Below are positions 54,358 to 64,000 of a stretch of 64,000 bases of DNA, one piece after another. Below the pieces are notes generated by a model, which ran no database searches, was not told the DNA's origin, and saw only the letters and a program-made list of their open reading frames with translations. The DNA is from Thiocapsa rosea (lineage in GTDB: Bacteria; Pseudomonadota; Gammaproteobacteria; Chromatiales; Chromatiaceae), in assembly GCF_003634315.1 (NCBI RefSeq), contig NZ_RBXL01000001.1:2336501-2400500 (forward strand), in the 5' to 3' direction. Made by a program: the position numbers and the translations under genes. Numbering within the stretch: the first letter of the stretch is position 1; each line of letters begins with the position of its first letter.

Positions 54358-56480
54358 AAGGCGTCTCTTCGGGCGGGCGCACCGACCCCGCGTATCGTCG
54401 GGCTCTCTTCTTCTCACTGGTGCTGTTGACCACGCTGGGTGCCATGAGTCTGCTCAGCGGCGTCTTCCAGGATGGCGGCATCACCCCGCTCGAACTCGCG
54501 CTCCTGCTGCTCTACGCGATCTTGATCCTCTGGATCAGCGCCTCCTTCTGGACCGCCGCCATCGGTTTCATCCGCCTGCTCTTCCGGGAGAAGGACCCTC
54601 GCCCGAGTGCAGGCGCCGGCGTGCCGGCGCCCGGCATGGGTGTCAAGACAGCCCTGGTCATGCCTGTCTACAACGAGGACCCCGAGCGGGTCTTCGCGGG
54701 TCTGCGCGCCATCGACCGATCGCTGCAGGAGATCGGACAGGCCGAGGGTTTCGAGATCTTCGTGCTCAGCGACACGCGCGACCCCGACATCTGGGTCGAA
54801 GAAGAGCTGCAATGGCGAAAATGGGCCGTCGAGGCGGGCCTGCCCGAGCGCATCTTCTATCGCAACCGGGTCGAGAACACGAGCCGCAAGAGCGGCAACC
54901 TAGCCGATTTCTGTCGCCAGTGGGGCGGGCGTTATCGGTACATGATCGTGCTCGACGCCGACAGTCTCATGTCCGCCGAGACCCTCGTGGAGATGGTCGC
55001 GCGCATGGAGCGCAATCCGGATGTGGCGCTGATCCAGGTCCCGCCGGTGCCGGTCAACCGGGTCTCGCTGTTTGCGCGCGTCCTGCAGTTCGCCAGCAGC
55101 CTCTACGGGCGTATCTTCGTCGCGGGGCTGAGCTACTGGCAAGGCGATACCAGCAATTACTGGGGGCACAACGCCATCATCCGGGTCCAGGCGTTCGCGG
55201 ACCATTGCGGTCTGCCCGAACTGCCGGGGCGCGAGCCGTTCGGCGGCGAGATCCTGAGCCACGACTTCGTCGAGGCCGCGCTCCTGCGGCGCGCCGGTTG
55301 GAAGGTCTGGCTGGCCGACGATCTGGGCGGGAGCTTTGAGGAGATCCCCCCGACCCTGATCGACTATGCCAAGCGCGACCGCCGCTGGTGCCAAGGTAAC
55401 CTCCAGCACGCCCGGCTCGTCTTCGCGGGTGGCTTCAGGCCCTTGAATCGGGTCCATCTGGCGATGGGCGTGATGTCCTACATGGCCTCGCCGCTGTGGC
55501 TCCTGTTTCTGCTGCTCACGGGCGTGCAGGCGTATCTGAACAGCTTGGATGTGCCGGTGTATTTCTTCGGGGACTATCTGCTCCCGATCTGGCCCGTCTC
55601 CTATGTGGTCGAGATGGCCACGGTCCTCTGGGTGACGCTGGCCATGCTCTTTCTGCCGAAGCTGTTCGCCTTGGTGCTGCTCGCCGCGCGCCCGCACTTG
55701 GGGGCCGCCCACGGCGGATTACCGCGCGCCACGCTCAGCGTCGTACTCGAGAGTCTGCTGTCGGTTCTCTATGCCCCGGTGCTCATGCTCTTCCAGAGTA
55801 AGTTCGTCGCCTCGATCCTACTGCGCAAGGTCGTCGGTTGGCCGCCGCAGCAGCGGGGTGATCGCGGGACTGGGCTGACGGAGGCGGTCGGCGCCCACGG
55901 CGGCCAGACCCTGCTCGCAGTGGGGGCAGGGCTGCTGACCTATTTTTACGTCCCGGCCTTCTTCTGGTGGTTTACGCCTGTTTTGGCCGGACTCCTTCTC
56001 GCGATCCCGGTTTCCATGGCGACCAGTCGGGTGTGGCCCGGCGAGCGGGCGAGGGCGCTCGGACTTTTCTTGACGCCCGAGGAGCACCGCCCGCCGCGCG
56101 TCCTTGAGCTGCTGACCGAACAGATGAAGAACACCGGAAGCGCCCTGTGCTCGGCGGACGCCGGTTCGGGTGAGGTTGGCTCGGGTGAACAGGGCTCGGA
56201 GGAGATCGTCGGCGATCTCTGGTATCGCGCCGTGATCGATCCCTGCGCCTATGCGCTCCACGCCTCGCTCTTGCCGGAAGAGATCCCCAACCGGCGGCGC
56301 AGGCATTATCTCGAGGGTCTGATCTTCCAGCTCCAGGACGAGGGGCCGGACAGCCTGAGCGCGGCTGAAAAACGGGTGCTCCTCTCGCATCGCGACGGTC
56401 TCGAGGAGCTGCATCTGTTGCTGTGGTCGGCGCCGGCCGGTCCGGCCGGCGTACAGGCGCCATCCCCGCAGCCGAGCTGA
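54354..56480 (+). CDS. opgH: Glucans biosynthesis glucosyltransferase H
   Basis: 708 residues from ATG 54354. A GT2-type membrane glucosyltransferase: several N-terminal membrane helices, then the catalytic domain with D140, V-L-D-A-D-S near 195, S-H-D-F-V-E-A and R-D-R-R-W near 345, then C-terminal helices. It makes the beta-1,2-glucan backbone from UDP-glucose at the inner membrane. The E. coli protein has 847 residues; the missing part is N-terminal. The start overlaps the preceding gene by ATGA. Confidence 0.93.
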   Translation: MKGVSSGGRTDPAYRRALFFSLVLLTTLGAMSLLSGVFQDGGITPLELALLLLYAILILWISASFWTAAIGFIRLLFREKDPRPSAGAGVPAPGMGVKTALVMPVYNEDPERVFAGLRAIDRSLQEIGQAEGFEIFVLSDTRDPDIWVEEELQWRKWAVEAGLPERIFYRNRVENTSRKSGNLADFCRQWGGRYRYMIVLDADSLMSAETLVEMVARMERNPDVALIQVPPVPVNRVSLFARVLQFASSLYGRIFVAGLSYWQGDTSNYWGHNAIIRVQAFADHCGLPELPGREPFGGEILSHDFVEAALLRRAGWKVWLADDLGGSFEEIPPTLIDYAKRDRRWCQGNLQHARLVFAGGFRPLNRVHLAMGVMSYMASPLWLLFLLLTGVQAYLNSLDVPVYFFGDYLLPIWPVSYVVEMATVLWVTLAMLFLPKLFALVLLAARPHLGAAHGGLPRATLSVVLESLLSVLYAPVLMLFQSKFVASILLRKVVGWPPQQRGDRGTGLTEAVGAHGGQTLLAVGAGLLTYFYVPAFFWWFTPVLAGLLLAIPVSMATSRVWPGERARALGLFLTPEEHRPPRVLELLTEQMKNTGSALCSADAGSGEVGSGEQGSEEIVGDLWYRAVIDPCAYALHASLLPEEIPNRRRRHYLEGLIFQLQDEGPDSLSAAEKRVLLSHRDGLEELHLLLWSAPAGPAGVQAPSPQPS

Positions 56481-56666
56481 CGGAGTCGGCGCAGAATAGA
56501 ATCATCCCCGATCGTCTTGGACGAGGTCCGAGAGCAATGGGCCTTCAGGCGAGAGACGACTATCGGCGCCCGCCGGCCAGCCTCTGCTCCGGGTCAGCAC
56601 GCAGTACGTGGGATGTCCCGTCGACGCCACGGCGCGCGATGTGTTTCCGCAACACCGACGGTCCGG

Positions 56667-58511
56667 TCAGACTCCGCCACCACGCGTGTTGAACGCCACG
56701 TTCCAATGCTCGTCCGGTGCGTCGACCGGGATCGCCGTCAGTTCCAGCGTGCCGACCTCGGTCACCGTGGCCTGAAGCCGGACCGCGACGACCTCGCCTT
56801 TCTTGTGATCCTTCGCGGGCAAGACGGTCTGGATCTCGGCGAGTTCCTCGAGCTCCTCTTCGCGCCACTCCTCGAGCAGCTCGCCGACCTCGTCCTCGCG
56901 CCGGACGCTCGAGCCGAAGAAACGGAAGCGCACCGGCTCGCCGACCACCAGACCGAACTCCTGCGGCGGGGCGACCGGACCCGAGCCCTCTTCGAGTCCG
57001 AACGGCACCAGGCAGAGCGCCTGGATCTCGGGCTCCATGCCGGGGATGGCCGGCATGGCGCTCTCCACACCGACATAATAGGAGTGGCTCGTGCCGCCGC
57101 GGATGCGCACCCCGCCGTGGCGCCGGACATGGGCGTAGAAGGCGGCCCCGCGGGCGACGGCCAGGTCCAGGTCCCGTGCGTCCAAGAGTCGTGCTTGGGC
57201 TGCGTCCTCGGCGGCCAACCATTGGTTGAGCACCTCGAGGACGCGCTCCTGCAGAACCGGTGCCTTGAAAACGCCGCCGTTGAAGAGCACGGCGGTCGGA
57301 TGCAGGAAGCTCGCGCCCGGCGTCTGGGCGACGAAACCCTGCAGGTCCTCGGTCGCCCCGGTTTGTCGGCCGAGGAAGGCAGCCAGATGACGCGTCACGG
57401 CCGGGTCCTGCGCGTAGGGCAGACCGACCTTGGTGATCGCGCCGCGCGCGCGGACGGCCGGGCGACTGTCGGCGGCGACCGCCGGGAAAAAGCCCTCGAT
57501 CAGGGTCGAGCTGACCTCCTCGCGGGTGAGTTCGGTGCGGATGCTGCCGCCGATCAGTCGCGAGCCGCGGCTCGGGACCACGACCGGCATGCTCTCCAGG
57601 TCCGGATCGGCCAGCAGTGACTCCTTGGCGATGCGGCAGCCGTGCGTCAATGCCTGCAGCTGCCAACGATCCAGGTCCACGCCGGTCTTCGCCAGCTTTT
57701 GTTTCAACAGATGGGCGAGGGTCAGGTCCATGTTGTCGCCGCCGAGCAGGATGTGCTCGCCGACGGCGACGCGGGTCAGCTCGAGTGCCCCGTCCTGCTC
57801 GGTGACCGCGATCAGCGAAAGGTCGGTGGTCCCGCCGCCGACGTCGACCACCAAGATGATGTCGCCGACCCGCACCTCGTGCCGCCAAGCGCCCTTGGTA
57901 TCGTTCACCCAGGAGTAGAGCGCCGCCTGTGGCTCTTCGAGCAGGACCAAGTGCTCGATACCGATCGCACGGGCCGCCTCCGCGGTCAGCTCGCGCGCAG
58001 CCGGATCAAAGGAAGCCGGCACCGTGACCGTGACCTCCTGACGACTGAGCTGGTCGTAAGGAAACTGCCCGTTCCAGGCATCGCGCAGATGGGCGAGGTA
58101 ATGCACGGTGGCATCGAACGGCGAGATGCGCGGGATCTCGTCCGGTGCACCGGCCGGCAGGATCGCGGACTTGCGGTCGACGTCCGGATGACAGAGCCAG
58201 CTCTTCGCGCTCGAGACCAGACGGATCGGCGTCGTCGTGCCCTGGTTGCGGGCCATCTCGCCGCAGATGCGGGTGAGGTCGGTCTGCCAGGGCAGGCCCA
58301 GGTCCGCGGCCTTGAGCTCGTCCGGATGCGGCAGATAGAGACAGGACGGCAGCAAAGGACGGGCCTCGACGGAGCCGGGGCCGATGAGCTGCGGGATGGA
58401 GACGAGGCCCTGGACGATGTTCTCGCCCTCGCTCTTGTCCGAATCCACGAACGACAGGGCGCAATGGGTGGTGCCCAGATCGATGCCGACGGCGTAGCGA
58501 TAGTGGCTCAC
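56667..58511 (-). CDS. Hsp70-family protein
   Basis: 614 residues. The actin-like ATPase domain is clear: G-I-D-L-G-T-T near residue 9, V-V-D-V-G-G-G-T-T-D-L near 215 and the adenosine motif L-F-N-G-G-V-F-K. The C-terminal part differs from DnaK's substrate domain, placing it with the divergent Hsp70 group. ATG at 58511 overlaps the DUF2760 stop by four bases. It converges on opgH with a 186-bp gap. Chaperone clients are unknown. Confidence 0.9.
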   Translation of the reverse strand: MSHYRYAVGIDLGTTHCALSFVDSDKSEGENIVQGLVSIPQLIGPGSVEARPLLPSCLYLPHPDELKAADLGLPWQTDLTRICGEMARNQGTTTPIRLVSSAKSWLCHPDVDRKSAILPAGAPDEIPRISPFDATVHYLAHLRDAWNGQFPYDQLSRQEVTVTVPASFDPAARELTAEAARAIGIEHLVLLEEPQAALYSWVNDTKGAWRHEVRVGDIILVVDVGGGTTDLSLIAVTEQDGALELTRVAVGEHILLGGDNMDLTLAHLLKQKLAKTGVDLDRWQLQALTHGCRIAKESLLADPDLESMPVVVPSRGSRLIGGSIRTELTREEVSSTLIEGFFPAVAADSRPAVRARGAITKVGLPYAQDPAVTRHLAAFLGRQTGATEDLQGFVAQTPGASFLHPTAVLFNGGVFKAPVLQERVLEVLNQWLAAEDAAQARLLDARDLDLAVARGAAFYAHVRRHGGVRIRGGTSHSYYVGVESAMPAIPGMEPEIQALCLVPFGLEEGSGPVAPPQEFGLVVGEPVRFRFFGSSVRREDEVGELLEEWREEELEELAEIQTVLPAKDHKKGEVVAVRLQATVTEVGTLELTAIPVDAPDEHWNVAFNTRGGGV

Positions 58512-59050
58512 AGCTCCACCTCCGCGGCGGCGAGGATGCGCAGATCATGTCCGCCGGTGGTCTTGGGGAGATCCATCTGCGTAACCCGCCAGCCGCGATG
58601 CACCAGCGTCCCCTGGAACGGCGGATCGCCGACGACATTGCCGGTCGGTCGATTGGCCGAGGCGTCGAAACCGGGCGCCAGGACAACGCGGCTGCCCTCG
58701 GGCTCCTCGCGCACCGGCGCGATCTTCAAATGTGCGCTCAGGACACCCCGACAGCCCTGATGGACGATCCGTGCGGCAGCGCCGATCTCCTGATCGGAGG
58801 CGCCCTTGAGGTCTTCTTGCAGAAAGTCCACCAAGCGCCCCTCTCTCTGCAGCAAACCGAGCAGGAGCAAGGCTGAATCCGGCGCCGCGCTCGCCAAGGG
58901 CACCGCGGCGGGCCGCGCCAAGGCGTGCCCGGCGTCGCCTTTGGCGAGCGCCCCGACGGCGCGGGCGAAGCCCGGATCCTTCAAGATACGTTTGAAGCTG
59001 GTGAAGGCGATGAGGGCCCTCCGGAAAAAGGAAGGCGTTGCTGAGCCCAT
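58508..59050 (-). CDS. DUF2760 protein, partner of the Hsp70 gene
   Basis: 180 residues from ATG 59050, with GAGGA six bases upstream. It has the DUF2760 pattern (L-L-x-L-L-Q-R-E-G-R-L-V-D-F-L-Q-E-D near residue 70 and D-P-P-F-x-G-x-L-V-H-R-G-W near 145). It commonly pairs with Hsp70-like genes, as here, with an ATGA overlap. Function unknown. Confidence 0.85.
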   Translation of the reverse strand: MGSATPSFFRRALIAFTSFKRILKDPGFARAVGALAKGDAGHALARPAAVPLASAAPDSALLLLGLLQREGRLVDFLQEDLKGASDQEIGAAARIVHQGCRGVLSAHLKIAPVREEPEGSRVVLAPGFDASANRPTGNVVGDPPFQGTLVHRGWRVTQMDLPKTTGGHDLRILAAAEVEL

Positions 59051-59254
59051 GGAAGCATCCTCGTGACGGCCGGTGTAATCAGTTCGGACGGCGGGCGATC
59101 GCTCGCCGTCCCGAGGTGCGCATGGTACCGCGCCGCTCGCTGTCGCTCGACCGTGGATTTCACGGAAATCCGGTGATCTACCTGCACCCGCCTCGATGGC
59201 ATAATCAGGGCACCACCAACCGCCCGGATCGGGCGACATCAGGGGTCTCGGTCG

Positions 59255-59545
59255 ATGCACCCGACGAACTTTCAGGCGCCCGGCGCGCCGACCACGGATG
59301 AGCGCCGCAAGATGGTCGAGATCGCGGCCTATTTTCTCGCCGAGCATCGGGGTTTCGCCCCGGGCGAGGCGGATTCCGACTGGCACCGGGCCGAGAAGGC
59401 GATCGACGCCATGATCGCGGATGGACTCGCCGGCGGACTCACCCACGGACTCACCCGGGGACTCAGTAGCGACTCGGTGCATCGTGCGGAGGTGTCCGAG
59501 GGGATCCGCAACGCGCTCAAGCTCGGCGGCGGACTGTCGGGTTGA
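59255..59545 (+). CDS. DUF2934 protein
   Basis: 96 residues. The DUF2934 motif I-A-A-Y-F-L-A-E-H-R-G ... D-W-x-x-A-E-K-A-I-D is clear near residues 23-52. The C-terminal half includes three short repeats (G-L-T-H-G-L-T-R-G-L). Divergent from the DUF2760 gene. Function unknown. Confidence 0.75.
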   Translation: MHPTNFQAPGAPTTDERRKMVEIAAYFLAEHRGFAPGEADSDWHRAEKAIDAMIADGLAGGLTHGLTRGLSSDSVHRAEVSEGIRNALKLGGGLSG

Positions 59546-59683
59546 CCTTCTTCGCGCTCCGTTTAAGGCGATTTCCGAGAATTGGCCCGGGTCGGAGGAC
59601 TTCGCCTTGAAAACCTCTTCGCTGGAGCCGCACGCCGTCTGCAACCGGGCGGACCTTCAATGCCATCCGGTGGATCTCTCCTG

Positions 59684-60076
59684 ATGTTGGTCTTCATGCC
59701 GGAGGGCGTGTTTCGGCGAGGCTTTCAGCTGGCACTCTGGGGTTGCGCCCTGGTGGTGGCCTGGCTTGCGTTCGCGCCGTTCGCCGAGCCTGCGGGCTTC
59801 TCGTGGGATAAGGCCAACCACGTGCTGGCCTTTTTCGTCATGGCTGCGCTGGCGGACGGCGGCTATCCGGGTCGCGACCGTGAGTTGCCGCGCTGGGGGC
59901 TGCTGCTGGGCTACGGGCTCGTCATCGAGTTGGTGCAGTGGCCACTGCCCTATCGCGAGTTCTCCTGGCTCGACCTGGTCGCGAACCTCGTCGGCGTCCT
60001 GCTCTATATGGGCCTTCGCGCCTGGGTCGGCTGGCGCGTTCGACACGCGCGCGGGCCGGCTCGCAGCCGGAGGTGA
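59684..60076 (+). CDS. VanZ-like membrane protein
   Basis: 130 residues with about four membrane helices and the VanZ pattern (D-K-A-N-H-V-L-A-F-F and E-L-V-Q-W-P-L-P-Y-R). ATG at 59684 is chosen; 59660 and 59696 are also possible. VanZ-like proteins are widespread inner-membrane proteins; outside Gram-positive glycopeptide resistance their function is unknown. Confidence 0.75.
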   Translation: MLVFMPEGVFRRGFQLALWGCALVVAWLAFAPFAEPAGFSWDKANHVLAFFVMAALADGGYPGRDRELPRWGLLLGYGLVIELVQWPLPYREFSWLDLVANLVGVLLYMGLRAWVGWRVRHARGPARSRR

Positions 60077-60079
60077 TAC

Positions 60080-61380
60080 CGCGGCTCGGCGTCGCCGGGG
60101 CAGGCGGGTGTCCTAGCGCTCCAGTATCCTGATCACAGCGGACTCAGACGGCTTCTGATCGAGGCATCGGAGCGCAGCGCGGGGATCCATGCGGCGGGGC
60201 TTGCCGCGTTCGAATGGGCCGAGCGTCGACCCAACAGTATCCAGGCCCAGCGGACGTTGCTCTCCTTTGCAGTGCGACTGGGGCTTGTTCTCTTGGCGGA
60301 TCGCGCGGCGCGGCAACTGCGCGCCTTGGGGCTGGTGACGCCGGGCTTTCCGGTGAGCCCCGCCATGCTTGCGGACGTGCTCGCAATGCCGGAGGGGACC
60401 TTGGCGACGGTCGAGCAGATCGAACGTTTCGACATCGGGACGCTCTACCTGGACGCACAGGATTTCTCCGGTGCGGTCGCTCGGCTGGATGGCGTGGAGA
60501 TCATCTCGGCGCGCAACAATCGCGCGATGGCGCTGTTTCATCTCGGGCGGATCGATGAGGCGATGGCCGGATTCATGGCCAGTTGGGAGGCGGATCAGGG
60601 CAATCTGTTCGCCCTCGGCTGGATGGTCCGCCTGCGCCTGTATCGTGGCGACGAGGTGGGTGCGCAGGGTCTGACGATTCCCTTGGCGGCGGCCACCGCC
60701 AGGCGTCTGGACGACGCCCTGCTTCAGCTCGACGCACTGCTGTTGCTTCGACAGGACGCGGCCGCCCGGGATGCCTTTACACGCAGCAAGCAATCGAGGT
60801 CCACCGCGAGCCGGAGGTCATCGATCTCCCCGATGATTTGCGGGAGCTCCTCGGCGAGTCGATTGCGCGATTCAGGGCGGCCGATGATGCCGGCGCCGAA
60901 GCCCTGCTGGCTCAACTGCTCGCGCGGGTACCCAAGCATGCTGTCGCCAAGCGCAATCTGGCTGCGATCCGTGCCTACAACGGTCGGTACGCGGAGGCGC
61001 AGCAACTCTTGGCGCAGGTCGTTGCCGACCATCCGGATGACCTTCGCGCACGCTGCGATCTGGCCAACCTATTGATCCGAGATCGTAAACTTGACCAGGC
61101 CGACGCGTTGCTCAAAGGTTTGGCGGCGCGCCCACGGATCCACATTCATGATTTATTCCTCCTGTACGGGTCGATGGCCTTGCTGAATCGCGCGCGCGGT
61201 GACGTGGAGGTTGCCGATTCACTGATCGCCGGCCTCGAACCGATGGTTCAGACCGATGGTGATGCGCGCCAATTATTGAGGTTTGTCAGGGATCTGCAGG
61301 GTTCGGTTGGGCTTGGGACGACCTTCATGAAGGCCCTCACGGCTTTGGTGCGTGGGCCCGGGAAACCAAGCAGGGGGTAG
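60080..61380 (+). pseudogene. TPR protein, N-truncated and frameshifted
   Basis: One frame codes for protein from about 60122 (Q-Y-P-D-H-S-G-L-R-R-L-L) with TPR-like helices to about 60790; a second frame then continues from about 60800 (V-I-D-L-P-D-D-L-R-E-L-L-G ... A-E-A-Q-Q-L-L-A-Q-V-V) to the stop at 61378-61380. The switch is at 60775-60810. No ATG or GTG precedes the first helices in frame before an upstream stop, so the 5' end seems lost too. Sequence error could explain the frameshift but not the missing start. Confidence 0.75.
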
Positions 61381-61402
61381 GGCGGGTCGCTGATCAATGC
61401 GC

Positions 61403-61428
61403 AAAAAAAGCGCGACGGGCGTCGCGCT
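61403..61428 (-). terminator. Intrinsic terminator-like hairpin (minus strand)
   Basis: 8-bp stem AGCGCGAC/GTCGCGCT with a GGGC loop, followed on the minus strand by seven U. A textbook intrinsic terminator for leftward transcription, although no minus-strand gene is evident to its right. Confidence 0.7.
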
Positions 61429-61709
61429 CGGAAGTTACCACCAAAGGAGGATGGAGGAGTGCACCGAAGCGCGAAGCTTCAGTACATCACCAGTTTCTTA
61501 TTTGCTGTTTCTCTTGTCAACCCCTTCGTGAGAGCCCCTGCTCGATGGTCTCGAATCCGGTCCGAAACGTCGATTTGCGCACAAGGCTGTTGCGGGATCG
61601 GCCGCGCCCCCCCAATTGTCGTGGCGAGGCGAGGCCGAAACGCTTGGCTGAGTGAAGTGGCCTCGGTGCGCCACGGCGCGGTTGCGAAGCACAACGGGAG
61701 AGAAGAGCG
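61429..61709. other. Upstream region of msrA, no accepted gene
   Basis: A strong ribosome-binding site (AAAGGAGG, 61443-61450) is followed by an ATG (61451) and a GTG (61459), but the frames are short or run into msrA. It might be a decayed gene start. The rest presumably holds the msrA promoter. Confidence 0.5.
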
Positions 61710-62246
61710 ATGGCGATTGAAACAGCGACACTCGGCGGCGGATGCTTTTGGTGCTTGGAGGCGGCCTTTCAGGGCGTCGAGGGCGTGCAGTCCGTGGTCT
61801 CCGGATATGCCGGAGGCCCCGGCGCGCACCCGACCTATCATCAAGTCTGCACGGGCACGACCGGGCATGCCGAGGTGGTCGAAATCAGTTTCGACGGCAC
61901 CCGGATCGACTTCGAGACACTCCTCGAGGTCTTCTTCGCGATCCACGACCCCACGACCCTGAATCGGCAGGGTGCGGATGTCGGCAGCCAGTACCGCTCG
62001 GTGATCTTTTATCATTCGGATACGCAACGCGAGATCGCCGAGCGGGTGATCGCGCGTCTGAACGCCGAAGGCCTCTGGCCGGACCCCATCGTCACGCAGG
62101 TCCAGCCCGCCCCGACCTTTTACCCGGCTGAGGCGTATCATCAGGACTATTACCGCCGCAATACGAGCCAGGGCTACTGCCAGGTCGTCATCTCGCCCAA
62201 GCTCGCCAAACTCCGTGCGCGCCATGCCGCCCTCTTGTCCAATTAA
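61710..62246 (+). CDS. msrA: Peptide-methionine (S)-S-oxide reductase
   Basis: 178 residues, usual length. The active-site G-G-C-F-W-C is at 10-15 (C12 nucleophile, C15), and the Y-H-Q-D-Y-Y motif is near the C-terminus. It repairs oxidised methionine in proteins in the cytosol. The TAA stop (62244-62246) lies in the opening TTAAACCGCG of an A repeat unit. Confidence 0.95.
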   Translation: MAIETATLGGGCFWCLEAAFQGVEGVQSVVSGYAGGPGAHPTYHQVCTGTTGHAEVVEISFDGTRIDFETLLEVFFAIHDPTTLNRQGADVGSQYRSVIFYHSDTQREIAERVIARLNAEGLWPDPIVTQVQPAPTFYPAEAYHQDYYRRNTSQGYCQVVISPKLAKLRARHAALLSN

Positions 62247-62330
62247 ACCGCGCCAGGTGCGGTATGCGTCATTTGTTGGAATGGCTTGGCCGCGCCAGCT
62301 CCGACGACTGTCGGAGCTGGCGCGGTTCAA
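62243..62330 (-). repeat. Single A unit with a 16-bp perfect hairpin
   Basis: A unit in minus orientation. Within it 62290-62305 and 62310-62325 are perfect complements (CCGCGCCAGCTCCGAC and its reverse complement) around a GACT loop. It lies between msrA, whose stop it supplies, and the HAD gene. Confidence 0.9.
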
Positions 62331-62371
62331 TCACGGTCGACGAATCGGCGCAACCGGTGCAGCATAGCGCC

Positions 62372-63085
62372 ATGCCCGATTCATCCGTTCGACTCATCAC
62401 CCTGGACCTGGACGACACCGTCTGGCCGTGCGTGCCCGTCATTCAGGCCGCCGAGGAGGCGTTTCACGACTGGCTGGTCCGACACGCCCCGCGTCTGGCC
62501 GAGGCCCACGATCTGGCGAGCATGCGCCGTCACCGCCGCGAACTCATGGATGCCATGCCCGAGATCGCGCACGACCTGGGGCAGATCCGTCGCCGCTCGT
62601 TGGCCATGCTGCTGGAGTCCTTCGACTATGCGGTGGGGCTGGCCGAGGAGGCGCTGGCGCTGTTCGACGAGCACCGCAATCGTGTCGAGCCCTTCGATGA
62701 CGTACCCCCGGTGCTGCGGACGTTGTCCGCGCGTTACCGCTTGGTGTCGCTCACCAACGGCACCGCCAACCCCGAGGCGACGCCACTGCGCGGGCTGTTC
62801 GAGCGCAGCATCACGGCCGCGGATGCGGGTGCCGCCAAGCCCCATCCGGCGCTCTTCATGCGAGCACTCGAGCACGCCGGTTGCGAGCCGAGTCAGTGTC
62901 TGCACCTCGGCGACGACCCCTGGATGGATGTCGAAGGGGCACGCGCGGTCGGGATGACCGCCGTCTGGGTCAATCGCTACGGGCGGAGCTGGCCGGACGA
63001 TCTACCGCCGCCCGCCCTGACGGTGACGACCCTTCATCAACTTTTGGATTGGCTCGACGCCGAGCCGCAGCACGACCCGAGGTAA
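62372..63085 (+). CDS. HAD-superfamily hydrolase
   Basis: 237 residues from ATG 62372. Motif I D12-L-D14-D-T, motif II L-T-N-G-T, motif III K-P-H-P and motif IV G-D-D-P-W-M-D-V are all present, with a helical cap (about 20-95), as in the YigB-like phosphatases. Substrate unknown. tgt starts 7 bp after its stop on the same strand. Confidence 0.88.
   Translation: MPDSSVRLITLDLDDTVWPCVPVIQAAEEAFHDWLVRHAPRLAEAHDLASMRRHRRELMDAMPEIAHDLGQIRRRSLAMLLESFDYAVGLAEEALALFDEHRNRVEPFDDVPPVLRTLSARYRLVSLTNGTANPEATPLRGLFERSITAADAGAAKPHPALFMRALEHAGCEPSQCLHLGDDPWMDVEGARAVGMTAVWVNRYGRSWPDDLPPPALTVTTLHQLLDWLDAEPQHDPR

Positions 63086-64000
<915 letters not shown>

Noticed and set aside
61459-61962. 167-codon plus-strand frame starting at a GTG behind a good ribosome-binding site
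   Set aside because: After about 23 plausible residues it becomes Arg-rich and runs across msrA in another frame; kept only as a possible relic.

Overview
The window is GC-rich, gene-dense proteobacterial chromosome. The gene content is most like a purple sulfur gammaproteobacterium (Chromatiaceae, Thiocapsa-like): Uma2 proteins, the MamC-like/HMA2/P-type ATPase cluster, DUF853, DUF2760/Hsp70 and OpgGH. That placement is inference from gene content; no rRNA, tRNA or photosynthesis gene is present to confirm it.

Layout. 1-2.6 kb: a BON-domain exported protein, a DUF4124-like protein, a cupin and a small ORF. 2.6-8.6 kb: glycerol catabolism (glpK, glpD, glpF) followed by an orphan Tat-exported ABC binding protein. 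8.8-14.2 kb: an EamA exporter, then a methyltransferase gene split by a 3.5-kb transposon that encodes a DDE transposase, an AAA ATPase, a zinc-ribbon protein and a small acidic protein; a 6-bp target duplication and an in-frame restored ORF support this. 14.4-24.1 kb: a defence operon on the minus strand, read in the order AbrB/VapC toxin-antitoxin, hsdM, HepT toxin, an MntA-HsdS fusion, AAA ATPase, TOPRIM-like protein, hsdR; from HepT onward every gene overlaps the next by four bases. 24.1-33.5 kb: Uma2 genes (one broken), a cyclophilin, membrane, TerB, HerA-like and alpha/beta-hydrolase genes, an intact ISL3 insertion, an HMA2-like protein and a cupin. 33.7-37.7 kb: a metal P-type ATPase operon with a MamC-like protein and two Pro/Gly-rich membrane paralogs. 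37.9-56.5 kb: a glucan region with GH13, glgA, GH1 and an ABC protein on minus, then a discoidin/(alpha/alpha)6 hydrolase, a GH94 phosphorylase, opgG, a linker gene and opgH on plus. 56.7-64 kb: Hsp70/DUF2760, DUF2934, VanZ, a broken TPR gene, msrA, a HAD hydrolase and the start of tgt.

Throughout the window a composite repeat recurs: two ~85-bp units, each bounded by TTAAACCGCG and CGCGGTTTAA, separated by a ~20-bp AT-rich spacer. Units lie between genes and repeatedly supply the stop codon of the neighbouring gene; the ISL3 element is inserted inside one copy.

Two themes stand out. The first is the nested defence operon, in which an AMPylating-type antitoxin (MntA) is fused to the DNA-specificity subunit of a type I restriction system and its cognate HepT toxin is encoded just upstream. 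The second is the glucan region, which puts the OPG (beta-1,2-glucan) synthesis genes beside a likely 1,2-beta-oligoglucan phosphorylase and other glucan enzymes. All functions are read from motifs and family resemblance; no database search was run.
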